Origin: Sphaeroforma sirkka
Lineage: Eukaryota; Opisthokonta; Ichthyosporea; Ichthyophonida
Direction of reading: 5' to 3'
Assembly (NCBI GenBank): GCA_001586965.3
Contig: LUCW03000384.1
Location: forward strand, 80,001-116,732
DNA length: 36,732 nucleotides
Shown here: positions 9,319-18,929 of the stretch, piece after piece
How the letters are laid out: every line of letters starts with the position of its first letter
How positions within the stretch are numbered: the stretch's first letter is position 1
The notes under the pieces: generated by a model
What the model was told of the DNA's origin: nothing
The model's database searches: none
Seen by the model: the letters and a program-made list of their open reading frames with translations, nothing else
Program-made: the position numbers and the translations under genes

Positions 9319-10424
9319 ACCCCCCTCCAGTAGTAGTGCGAGGTTTCTTAGTACTACGCGCAGTATTAGTCTCTACTGCGTTTCGCTTAGTGGGCTGGGT
9401 GTAGCTCGTGGTACTAAGTACTCTAGTAGAGGAATTGGTATGCTTGTGTACTATCTTCTCAAAGACAGACCAAGGCATAGATCGCAAATCACCATAGGCG
9501 ATGATGTCATCATTGACTTTCTTAAAGAGGTTAGCTCCCAGAGTCTCCATCATCTGACAAATTAATAAATATTCGCCAGTATAGGTACGACCACCCATCC
9601 GAGTATTCATATGTGTCATATGAGCTAGAGCACCTCGAATAGTGGTATCGTTCGCAAAGAACTTGCGAGGCTCTAGAAGTTCACGGTCACGTGCATCTTC
9701 AAAAAAGGTGTTAAGTATATTATCACGCAACTGGTGCCAGGGTAGGGCTTTCCAGTTGGGCTCATGAACCTTCAAGATAGTTCGCCATTCACCTGGCTCA
9801 CAGAAATGAATAAAGGCATTCATCATCTGCTTATCCCTAAGGCTGGCAGACTCCTTAAGTTGGTCGAAGGCCTTCAGTGTCTCCACTGTACTCTCATTAG
9901 TAGAGAAATCGACCTCAGCCTGCGCGTTACCTAGCTGCTTTATAAAGCTTGGTTCTAAGTGTTCACGAGGCTCATGCTCAGTGCTACGGGCTGCTAGTGC
10001 CAAGATGGTGTCTATTTCCCTTTCTTGTTATGATTAGATAGCGAATGTTATCCGCTTTCCTATCGTCAAGGTCAGAGTCATTCAATAGACGGTCCTCAAG
10101 GACTTGCATACCAGAGCGTAATAGCCTGAGACGAGTATGTCTGGTTCTCACTTCCTCATCCTCAGGATTAGAGCGGGAACTCTCTAACGAGGTACTGGTG
10201 TAGCGATTGCCAAAATCGTGATTACCAGGGTTAGTTGGCAAATGAGGGTCGATATTACGAGGATGGTAAGCCTCATCGAGTTCCATACGATCATATCCTC
10301 TGACAGGGTTAGGTTTGTCAAGAGGATGGTCGATGGTAGCATCAGAGCTATAGAGATTAAATTTTGAAATATTATCTCTCTCGCCAGTTAGGTACGACCA
10401 CCCATCCGAGTATTCATGTGTCAT
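9287..10424 (-). pseudogene. Gag capsid region, copy 1 of 3 (joined to nucleocapsid)
   Basis: This is the repeat copy next to the unique capsid end and nucleocapsid. Frames 10424-9984 and 10003-9287 overlap but differ: small indels near 10020-10040 break the register relative to copies 2 and 3. It encodes an acidic N-part (NPEDEEVRTRHTRLRLLRSG), a helix-rich middle (EAFDQ-like LKAFDQLKESASLRDKQMM), ILNTFFEDARDRELLEPRKF, then the unique part (TYTGEYLLICQMMETLGANL). The W-rich segment GEWRTILKVHEPNWKALPW is typical of Ty3 Gag capsid helices. Only this copy continues past the 807-bp unit into the nucleocapsid. Confidence 0.75.
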
Positions 10425-12004
10425 ATGAGCTAGAGCACCTCGAATAGTGGTATCGTTCGCAAAGAACTTATGAGACTCTAGAAGTTCACGGTCACGTGCA
10501 TCTCAAAAAAAGGTGTTAAGTATATTATCACGCAACTGGTGCCAGGGTAGGGCTTTCCAGTTGGGCTCATGAGCCTTCAAGATAGTTCGCCATTCACCTG
10601 GCTCACAGAAATGAATAAAGGCATTCATCATCTGCTTATCCCTAAGGCTGGCAGACTCCTTAAGTTGGTCGAAGGCCTTCAGTGTCTCCACTGTACTCTC
10701 ATTAGTAGAGAAATCGACCTCAGCCTGCGCGTTACCTAGCTGCTTTATAAAGCTTGGTTCTAAGTGTTCACGAGGCTCATGCTCAGTGCTACGGGCTGCT
10801 AGTGCCAAGATGGTGTCTATTTCCTTTCTCTTGTTATCGATTAGATAGCGAATGTTATCCGCTTTCCTATCGTCAAGGTCAGAGTCATTCAATAGACGGT
10901 CCTCAAGGACTTGCATACCAGAGCGTAATAGCCTGAGACGAGTATGTCTGGTTCTCACTTCCTCATCCTCAGGATTAGAGCGGGAACTCTCTAACGAGGT
11001 ACTGGTGTAGCGATTGCCAAAATCGTGATTACCAGGGTTAGTTGGCAAATGAGGGTCGATATTACGAGGATGGTAAGCCTCATCGAGTTCCATACGATCA
11101 TATCCTCTGACAGGGTTAGGTTTGTCAAGAGGATGGTCGATGGTAGCATCAGAGCTATAGAGATTAAATTTTGAAATATTATCTCTCTCGCCAGTTAGGT
11201 ACGACCACCCATCCGAGTATTCATGTGTCATATGAGCTAGAGCACCTCGAATAGTGGTATCGTTCGCAAAGAACTTGCGAGACTCTAGAAGTTCACGGTC
11301 ACGTGCATCTTCAAAAAAAAGGTGTTAAGTATATTATCACGCAACTGGTGCCAGGGTAGGGCTTTCCAGTTGGGCTCATGAGCCTTCAAGATAGTTCGCC
11401 ATTCACCTGGCTCACAGAAATGAATAAAGGCATTCATCATCTGCTTATCCCTAAGGCTGGCAGACTCCTTAAGTTGGTCGAAGGCCTTCAGTGTCTCCAC
11501 TGTACTCTCATTAGTAGAGAAATCGACCTCAGCCTGCGCGTTACCTAGCTGCTTTATAAAGCTTGGTTCTAAGTGTTCACGAGGCTCATGCTCAGTGCTA
11601 CGGGCTGCTAGTGCCAAGATGGTGTCTATTTCCTTTCTCTTGTTATCGATTAGATAGCGAATGTTATCCGCTTTCCTATCGTCAAGGTCAGAGTCATTCA
11701 ATAGACGGTCCTCAAGGACTTGCATACCAGAGCGTAATAGCCTGAGACGAGTATGTCTGGTTCTCACTTCCTCATCCTCAGGATTAGAGCGGGAACTCTC
11801 TAACGAGGTACTGGTGTAGCGATTGCCAAAATCGTGATTACCAGGGTTAGTTGGCAAATGAGGGTCGATATTACGAGGATGGTAAGCCTCATCGAGTTCC
11901 ATACGATCATATCCTCTGACAGGGTTAGGTTTGTCAAGAGGATGGTCGATGGTAGCATCAGAGCTATAGAGATTAAATTTTGAAATATTATCTCTCTCGC
12001 CAGT
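9584..12004. repeat. Three exact-length tandem copies of an 807-bp gag unit
   Basis: Units at 9584-10390, 10391-11197 and 11198-12004 are each 807 bp (269 codons) and nearly identical. Each begins at GGTACGACCACCCATCCGAG and ends at CTCTCTCGCCAGT or an equivalent. CGCCAGT is found at all unit borders and also at 9574, so unequal exchange or slippage at this short homology could have built the array. Copies differ mainly in one T/A run: CTTCAAAAAAGG near 9697, CTCAAAAAAAGG near 10502 and CTTCAAAAAAAAGG near 11309. A few indels near 10020 also differ. Confidence 0.95.
10503..11231 (-). pseudogene. Gag capsid region, copy 2 of 3
   Basis: A 242-aa frame covers almost one repeat unit. It starts in the junction (MTHEYSDGWSYLTGERD) and ends at ILNTFF, where a changed run length (T7 on the minus strand, with one adjacent T lost) brings a stop. 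It is otherwise the same protein as copy 3. It has no continuation into the nucleocapsid, so it is a duplicated internal Gag segment rather than a separate gene. Confidence 0.85.
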
Positions 12005-12139
12005 GGTAACTGGCTTAGTGGTAAACATACTGGCTGGTAAACCAGTAGGTCTCGGGTTCGAAATCCGGCCCGATTTTTTTCTTCTTCTTCGGTATAGGAA
12101 GAATATCAGCCAAGTGGGACACGATAGAGGGGTCCACAA
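11285..12139 (-). pseudogene. Gag capsid region, copy 3 of 3, joined to the N-terminal linker
   Basis: The frame passes from the tRNA-like linker (RISNPRPTGLPASMFTTKPV) into ERDNISKFNLYSSDATIDHP and on through the capsid unit. It ends just after ILNTFF because the T run here is 8 long, and out-of-frame residues follow. This copy is the first in the direction of transcription and the one contiguous with the Gag N-terminus, although a shift at the AAAAAAA run near 12074-12080 separates the two frames. Confidence 0.8.
12005..12080 (+). other. tRNA-like fragment antisense to gag
   Basis: The plus strand shows a Pol III A-box-like TGGCTTAGTGGTA, then a B box GGTTCGAAATCC in a good T arm (TCGGG/TCCGG), followed by CCCGA and a T7 run like a terminator. 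The D arm pairs poorly. The 5' acceptor half that should pair with CCCGATT is missing, because the sequence left of 12005 is the gag repeat. It is therefore a degenerate tRNA-derived piece and not a working tRNA gene. On the minus strand it is read as part of Gag. Confidence 0.6.
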
Positions 12140-12730
12140 CTGCTGCTGCCGCTAGCTCCTTCAAGAGCGCTTCAGTGCGGTTCAATTGGCGTCGAGATTG
12201 AGAGGATCCAGCCACTCGTTGTCGAGTTATGGCGTCCTCAGCTTCGGCCCCAAGATTTGAGCTGAATGGAATGGCTTCTCCATCGATGGCGAAACCGAAA
12301 TTTTCGGACAGGTCCAATACTTCCTTTTCACTCCGGATTTGTGCTGGAGTGTCCTTTAGATGTGGAGTTATAATGCCCCCGACATTCGTATCCACGAATT
12401 TTCCAGCCTTTCGACGTTTATCCCCAATATTTGACGGCACGTGGTCAGGGGGGCAAGCTGGGGTCCTGAGCTTCACTCCTAGGTGATACACGGACGCTGG
12501 CGAGCCTTTCCGCGGTAGTAGATACCTCTTCTTCCAAGGCTTTAGGATCCGACGAGTCATCCTCAGAATAATCCTCTGTACCAACCTCAGAATTTGCTTC
12601 CCCCAACAGTATCCTCGGCAGGCTCAACTCCAGACAGGCTAGGTGTTTCCACAGGGACCTCAGGAACCTCGGCAGGCTTAGCAGGCTTAGAGCTAGCGGC
12701 TCCCTTGCCTTTAGAAGTACCCTTAGCCAT
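12015..12730 (-). pseudogene. Gag N-terminal (matrix-like) region
   Basis: The start ATG at 12730 gives MAKGTSKGKGAASSKPAKPA, 79 nt from the 5' LTR. The first part is Lys/Pro/Glu-rich and then acidic (EVGTEDYSEDDSSD). Frame breaks lie near 12600 and 12470-12490. From about 12480 the frame reads GVKLRTPACPPDHVPSNIGD through a helical stretch (LNRTEALLKELAAAAVVDPS) to PKKKKK and a stop at 12015. No homologue is recognised. Position, basic start and size fit a Gag N-terminus. Confidence 0.6.
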
Positions 12731-12809
12731 AGTATTTGCTGGATAGTAAATCGATGTCAGACAGTCTAGAAGCAGTACACTACTGTAACTACTAAATAAC
12801 TGAAAAATA

Positions 12810-13371
12810 TGTAAACTTCGATGGAAATTACTAGGTTTCAAACTATATTAAACTAAAATACAATTTAGTCAGTTAGGATTCTGCCTCTTGTTAAGAGCCT
12901 AAATATCCTCGATCACACAGGGCGTACCTCTAGCTGTTCTTTATTGAATAATTTTCACTAGAAGTACTAAGTGTTCATGACCACTTGCCTAATTTGTAAA
13001 TAGACATAATAACGTAAGTCACGTTAATACATTAGCTGATATAAATAAAGTTCCATCTGAAGAAAAGTTAAAAAAAGAAAAAGACTTATTGGATTTTGGA
13101 GATTGGCGGGAGGACCAAAATCTATAAGTAGTAGTTCGGAGATTATAAAATTTAGTTTATAATATCCTACATCTACTAATGTCTCAAATAGGTCCAAGTA
13201 GATGAGTCATACCATATACTCAGGCTATTGGAGCCATCAAAGTGAATTTAGAACACTTTGGAAATATTGGAAAAAGAGCTTGTACTAAATTATTTAAAAT
13301 ACAAATAAAAACCAATGTAGTATCTCAATTGATCTTGATATTTTAGACTGACCGGAGGCCGTATTTCTACA
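12810..13371 (-). repeat. 5' LTR of the Ty3 element, with 33-bp deletion
   Basis: A 562-bp copy of the LTR, TG...CA. Relative to 4134-4728 it lacks 33 bp beginning TAGCAGTGGTAGCTTGTGTA, right after AGTCAGTTAGGATT. The 33 bp are present in the older LTR fragment at 15026-15275, so this copy lost them. The rest is identical except for one A/T change near 13215. The internal side begins TATTTTTCAGTTATTTAG on the element strand, without the TGG usual at a tRNA primer site. Confidence 0.95.
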
Positions 13372-14195
13372 TTATCGTATTCTCTGTTACTACACTCAGT
13401 TTTGAACCTGGCTCTCGGCTAGCCGGTGGCCCGTATCCTATAAATAGAATAATCTGAGAAGAAGTCTCAAATTACTCTTACGTTCTCTCCGGCTGACTCA
13501 CCTATACTTACATTAATTTGAGAACAAGTCCCAAATTACGCTCGGGCTGACGACGCAAAACGTTATTAACGTATATAGAAACGCGTCCACTACTGTAGTT
13601 TCTCAACCAGAGGCTTGCCAGACACACCGAAAGCTAGAAGGGTAGTAGATAGAAATGAATGTTACTATGTGATGGCTAGGAGAGGGAAGTGTAATAATTA
13701 CGATGGGCCGGGATTTTAGTAGTGCTTGCAGCATTACCAGAGCATGCATATGAGAGCATGCATATGTTAACTTTCTAGCATACCTTACACATTGAAGTGG
13801 TATTGATATTGCGTTGGCGAAGGATCTACAGAGAAAGGAACTATCACTGATCTAAGAGAAATTGTATATGAGACACATATGAAGCTTTACAATTTTCAAA
13901 TGATTAGTTATTACTTCATATTGATTGTCAAGCGTGATCTCAGTGATCAGGCCGGCCATGGTCTTGTCCAAGTAGATTACGGCTATAAAGCCTGTCAAGC
14001 TATGGTCCGTCTTTTACGACAAGAAAGGTTACGCGAAATTCTATTTCTCTGTAAATTGGCTCGGTGCAGTTAATCATGCTTTGAATGAAAGCATCATACT
14101 ATATTATGAGATACGTATGCAGCAACTAGTCACTAATATCTTGAAATGGGACCATTAGTTTACATGTATTGCAAACCGTATACACGATAGATATA
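13372..14195. other. Flanking sequence without an assigned gene
   Basis: This resumes the target sequence after the TTAT duplication. There are two related stretches, CTGAGAAGAAGTCTCAAATTAC (near 13453) and TTGAGAACAAGTCCCAAATTAC (near 13517), and a doubled AGCATGCATATG near 13740. A 64-codon plus frame at 13879-14073 has no recognisable domain and is not called. Confidence 0.35.
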
Positions 14196-14450
14196 TGCGG
14201 AGGTAGTTTGGGTCTTTATTTGCGGCCGTTAACCAGCACGAACAAATAGTATTGCAGTTGTTATGCACTTCTAAGACAACTATAGAAGTTGAGAATGCTA
14301 TCAGGCAATCTGCTGACAAATGTATCAAAAAGAGAGTACGTACAATTAGGGATGAACCCTTGGTTAAGCGAGTTGCACCAACACCGTGCAACAACGATCT
14401 TCCAACTCCAGTTCAAATGCTGTTGGAATGGAAATATGTAAACTGCCACC
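14196..14450 (+). pseudogene. Unrecognised coding fragment truncated by a retroelement fragment
   Basis: The plus frame is open from about 14205. It reads with protein-like composition: LLCTSKTTIEVENAIRQSAD, CIKKRVRTIRDEPLVKR, PTPVQMLLEWKYVNCHPC. It begins behind a GGTAG that could be a 3' splice site. It ends where Ty3 pol sequence takes over at about 14451. It could be an exon of a host gene or part of another transposon cut by the insertion. No family is recognised. Confidence 0.35.
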
Positions 14451-15004
14451 CATGTATCGTACGAGTCTTGAGCTTTTGTTCAAACTCCTTAGACTCCTCT
14501 AGTTTAGCTAAGAACTCGGTTGAGGGTTTCCACTTAGTGATACCTGCAGGACCGATGCGACAAACGATGGTGTGTTTCCAAGGAGTCTTCTTAATAGAAC
14601 GAGATCCCTGATACAAGAACGTGTCGGTTTAACGGTCGACATAGTTAGGCTCGTCTTGTATCATATTAATTAAATCACGTATCCATGGGTCGGAGTTACG
14701 TAGGGGACTACACAGCGTAATGGTAGATTCAGTAATAGTAACAAAATTTAACAACTGTGCGATAAGTTGCCAAGGTGGGTTAGCCCACGCATTATGCTTT
14801 GATAGGTCAAGTTGCAAGGCATCACCTTTAGGATGAGTCAACGACCTATAATCAGAAACCTGTTTGTTATGTTCTGCGGCGAACATATCAATAGTAAATG
14901 GACCCCATCTTGATTGAGCGAGGTTAAATTATTTTTTATTAATCATCCAATCGGTTGCTAATAGCTCTTTAACTGTTTTCTGGTAGTCAGGGACAAGTCG
15001 AGAG
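14451..15004 (-). pseudogene. Fragment of Ty3 pol (RNase H-integrase linker, Dam-like domain)
   Basis: About 553 bp aligns colinearly with 6660-7213 of the full element, with scattered substitutions. Frames 14616-14413 and 14886-14629 encode the same protein as the RNase H tail (WKHTIVCRIGPAGITKWKPS and WANPPWQLIAQLLNF). The NPPW here, against NPPC in the full element, shows the conserved form of the Dam-like motif. There is no LTR on the left. A 20-bp filler (15005-15025) joins it to an inverted LTR piece. Confidence 0.9.
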
Positions 15005-15025
15005 GAAAATGTAAACCCTAAAACT

Positions 15026-15275
15026 TGACTTACGTTCTTATGTCTATCTACAAATTAGACATGTGGTCATGAACACTTAGTACTTCTGGTGAAAATTATT
15101 CAATAAAGAATAGCTAGAGGTACGTCCTGTGTGATCGAGGATATTAAGGCTCTTACCAAGAGGCAGTCCCGATCATTCTTACACAAGCTACCACTGCTAA
15201 ATCCTAACTGACTTAAATTGTATCTTAGTTTATATAACATAGTTCAAAACATAGAAATATCCATCGAAGTTTACA
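15026..15275 (+). repeat. Inverted, truncated LTR fragment of the same Ty3 family
   Basis: This is the reverse complement of about 4134-4380, ending exactly at the LTR terminus (GTTTACA at 15275). It is diverged from both full LTRs at many positions and contains the 33 bp missing from 12810-13371. It lies in the opposite orientation to the adjacent pol fragment. Confidence 0.9.
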
Positions 15276-15858
15276 CATTAGAGATAGTGCAAGTGCAGGA
15301 GTCATTGAGGCAGCCATAATAGTAGTGTGTGCGCACACAATAACGTTTCTTTGATGTATTTAATTTGATATTGTTTTGATACATGTTAAAAAATACAATG
15401 TATAATAGTTTGAGACTATGAGTTATGCCCACATGTCGCTTCACAACGGTTATAAAATTGTTAACATTGTCCTTTTCATACTACAAAGGTTCAACACCAG
15501 TTCGGTATTTTACATGGCCGCGTGTTTAATAGTGAATTTGATTTTTTAAAACCAGTCTCTGAAGAATCTTCGACAAACAATTACATTTATACTAAATTCT
15601 TTCTGCGCACCATTATACTGCTGAGAGCTTGTATACAGACTAAGGCTGTATGTTAATATACTTTGAGCGGTGACACAATACAATCCAAGCGTAGCGCAAA
15701 AGTATATAAATTGTACAACCCCCAGGAACCAACTGCTCAGGAATAAAGGTTTCCAGTAGACTAGACGTAGACAGGCAACGACGTTAGCTGAATCAAACAC
15801 CACACGTCGACTGTACACCGGACGAACAGGTCAGTAATACAATATGTAAGCAAATTAT
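15276..15858. other. No gene recognised
   Basis: AT-rich sequence. A 90-codon minus frame (15546-15818) contains hydrophobic stretches but has no start context or family signal. Nothing else is supported. Confidence 0.3.
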
Positions 15859-16265
<407 letters not shown>

Positions 16266-16279
16266 TTACTCTCTTACAG

Positions 16280-18516
16280 CGTCAACTCGTATCAACTAAA
16301 GAACCTTCGAAGTATACGAAAGCTAATAGAAAATCACGAAAGTTCAAGGTAAGGAACTTTATCAGTGATTGCAATGTTGAGTTTATTGCTTGTGATATAT
16401 TGTGTAACTGATTTTCAGGCGTCGTCAATCACCTGCTCAAACGCACAGACAAAAACAAACGCCAACGAAGACGCACTCAGTGGACCAAAGCAAAAACTCC
16501 GTTAATAATTCGCCCCTACGGGATTTGCCAACGACCGATGCACCACCTTCATCAAAGTCATCTGCCACGTATGTCTATTCGATTTCTTAAAAATATTGAA
16601 TTGATGCTGATAAGGGAAGGAATTGAGATTATTTGTTAATGATCGTGACTTAACGAAAACACTCAAAACAGTGACACGGTTAAGGATTCGCCCCTACGGG
16701 AGATGCCAACGACTGATGCGCCACTTTCATCAACGTCATCTGCCACGTATGTATATTCGGTTTTTTTAAAATATTGTATCGATGCTGATTAGAGAAGGAA
16801 TTGTATTTTTTTCATAAGATAACAAAAATCTGTTCATAGGGGAAATGTAAGACGCATTACTACGTGTATAGCGAAACTGATGGCGCAATGGGAACAAGCA
16901 ATTAATTCGGGAGAACATCAAAAGGGAGCTTCTTTACATCAAATTATCAAACAATATGAAAAGGAGAGGGAAGTTTTCCTCTTAATGACCTCGTCTAGTT
17001 TTGCCGGTATGCATGGGGTTCCAGTGGCGCATCGAATGAATATAGAACATTTTAGAAATGTGTCTTTCAAAGAATAGATTGTTACAAAGTCTAACTTCCA
17101 TAGTTTAATTCGCCCTGTCACCGCCCTGTCACAGATATCATTACGTTCGTCCCAGATGCTGATAACAATCCGACACCTATACAGACAGAAACCTCTCCAG
17201 TGAAATGTGACATAGTAACCAGCGAAAGTATGTTTTTCAGGCTGCATATCTCTGAAAGTTGAGTTAGTGTAAAGACTATATTTGGGTAACGTAATGATTA
17301 TGTTCAAATTCAAAATTGTGCTTGCTGACATAATATGTACACTACTTGGTACAGAGACAGGCTCTTCTATCGTTGCAGACAAGGAATGCACATCCAGCCA
17401 AATGAGAACAAACGCTAGTAACCACAACGATAATGACTACGCATCAAGGTGTATTTTACATTTTTGAGAAGGATTGTCGATTCTCTGTAAGATGAAACTC
17501 GGTAAAGTTTTTATTGATCCCCATATTCCCAACCTACAATTAGCAGTGAACTGCCAGGGAAATTAGAGCATCAAACATATCAGGCCGAAATCCATGCATC
17601 GGGTGCACCAATGAGGGAAAAACTGGCTGCAAAACCGCAACGCACGCCTAGCAGCCAAACGAAGCAAGACGCTTGGCAAGTCTAGAGTGTTAATGACTAG
17701 CAAAAACAAGTTGTATCACTCTACGTTGTTGAGAAAGAGAGCGCCGCCTTCTACAATAAGTAGTAGAAACAGCGCACATTAGAAAAGAAGCGAAAAGAGT
17801 TAATCAACGTAGATACCAATGTAGTGAAAGGTACTGTGGCAGAGTCAAAGTCATTTTATGTCGGCGGCTGGATCTTGCAGGAGAACGTTGTAGTACAATA
17901 CTGCAAACCAGGGGAGTGGATCAAAGGCTCGCTTATATCCGGGGTATTCTACCCTTTATCACAATTACCCTCTCTGGCTGTTCGTTTCTGTGATGCTGAT
18001 GCACACAGAGTATGGATGAAGGACTTATACAAGTATCGTAGGACAGAAAGCTTACGACTTAAGGGACCACCACAGGTGTCCGAAAGAATTTCTGTATTGA
18101 TCCCATGGAATCATAGCAACGCACATTGGAACTTGGCGATTGTTATATTGTACACAACTAACGCTACAGTTACTATTTTAGATGGTATGCCAAATCCTGT
18201 TAGAGCTGACGAACAATTCAATTATATAGTACGATGGATGAAATGTTACCTCACAGATAATGCTACATATAGCCTAAAAGTAGGCGGTATAAACCAACAC
18301 GACAGTTTTAGCTGCGGGGTTTTGCTTTGTGCCTATGCTAGAGCGGTATCAGAAAATCCACAACTCGTGCGTGATTTGGAGGCATTGTCTTCGCACGAAT
18401 ATGTCACAAGCGTCCAACATGACAACAGAATTAGAAAATGGATTTCCGAAACACTATTCTCGTATATTCCTGTAAAAGAGCATCACAGACCACGCGAGTT
18501 GCGAACCAGGCAGTGA
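16280..18516 (+). CDS. Ulp1-type (C48) cysteine protease, at least eight exons
   Basis: Likely a SUMO/ubiquitin-like-protein protease or its transposon-borne relative. Predicted exons: 16280-16348, 16419-16568, 16672-16746, 16840-17059, 17104-17227, 17355-17448, 17544-17679, 17767-18516. All joins are GT-AG and in phase; introns are 70, 103, 93, 44, 127, 95 and 87 nt. The 44-nt one has a CTAAC branch site. The catalytic domain is in the last exon. Counting from codon 17824: H101 (NAHWNLAIV), D120 (TILDGM), Q158 (INQHDSF) and C164 (SFSCGVLLC), the full His-Asp-Gln-Cys set. The N-terminal exons are Ser/Thr/Pro-rich and look disordered, and exons 2 and 3 are duplicates. The start codon lies upstream and was not found. 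AATAAA at 18555 fits polyadenylation. Ulp1 domains are common in DNA transposons, so host versus transposon origin is open. Confidence 0.8.
16419..16839 (+). repeat. Tandem exon-plus-intron duplication
   Basis: The segment TTCGCCCCTACGGGATTTGC...TCATCTGCCAC|GTATGT with its following intron (about 16502-16625) recurs at about 16683-16805 with several substitutions. Both copies encode SPLR(D/E)(L/M)PTTDAP(P/L)SS-SSAT, end in the same phase-2 donor, and are followed by related intron starts. A duplicated exon enlarges the disordered part of the protein by about 25 residues. Confidence 0.88.
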
Positions 18517-18554
18517 AATAAGCTTGAATGAAGCAGCATATATCAACGCCAATC

Positions 18555-18560
18555 AATAAA
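18555..18560 (+). terminator. Polyadenylation signal AATAAA
   Basis: A canonical hexamer 39 nt after the TGA of the protease gene and on the same strand. Confidence 0.55.
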
Positions 18561-18654
18561 AGACAATATACCCCCCCTCAACACATTTATTCGTAAAAAA
18601 TGGATATAGCCGAAGGCTCTTTAATTTAAATTTAAGCATATTTTGCACGATAGA

Positions 18655-18799
18655 GTCACTAAATGTACATAAAAAATTGAAATTGTCACTAAATGTACAT
18701 TTGTACATATTTGATCCATATTTCAGTACGTTTTCATCGAGAAAAAGGGTGAATGTACATTTAGTGACTTTTCCACATTTTCAATGTACATTTAGCGAC
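18655..18799. repeat. Four-copy inverted repeat of GTCACTAAATGTACAT
   Basis: Two direct copies (18655-18670 and 18685-18700) face two inverted copies (18753-18768, and 18784-18799 with one change, AGCGAC). The arms can pair across about 50 bp. Such clustered 16-bp sites resemble subterminal transposase-binding repeats or a small foldback element. Their closeness to the Ulp1 gene suggests the edge of a DNA transposon, which is unproven. Confidence 0.85.
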
Positions 18800-18929
18800 T
18801 TTGTTCGGTTATTATAGTCAGACTAGCGCGTTGGTCCTACCATAGTGCACTATATCTGAGGAGTATACCAGATTTCATTGATCAATAAAAATAGAATTAA
18901 AAATTTCAGGAATAGCAAACAACTGTCTT

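Larger units (their letters stand above)
4134..13371 (-). mobile_element. Full-length Ty3/gypsy LTR retrotransposon with chromodomain-like tail
   Basis: A 9.2-kb element with both LTRs and a TTAT duplication on each side (4130-4133 and 13372-13375). It is read on the minus strand: leader, gag, NC, protease, RT, RNase H, Dam-like segment, integrase, GPY/F-like and chromodomain-like regions. The order RT-RH-IN is that of Metaviridae/Ty3-gypsy, and the chromodomain-like C-terminus suggests a chromovirus-type lineage. There is no env-like frame. No obvious tRNA primer site follows the 5' LTR. A purine-rich ACTGGGGGCTA stretch (minus strand) abuts the 3' LTR and could be the polypurine tract. The LTRs are nearly identical, so the insertion is young, yet gag and pol carry several frame breaks, so this copy is not autonomous as read. 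Confidence 0.93.

Noticed and set aside
10754..10936. Plus-strand 60-codon ORFs (also at 11563-11745)
   Set aside because: They are identical antisense shadows of the repeated gag unit.
12005..12072. A functional tRNA gene
   Set aside because: The 5' acceptor half is missing and the D stem does not pair, so it can only be a degenerate tRNA-like fragment.
17683..17766. Four in-frame TAG codons as evidence for TAG recoded as Gln across this genome
   Set aside because: One GT-AG intron removes all four. TAG also ends or lies in introns of other candidate genes, and no other gene here needs recoding. Kept only as a low-interest finding.
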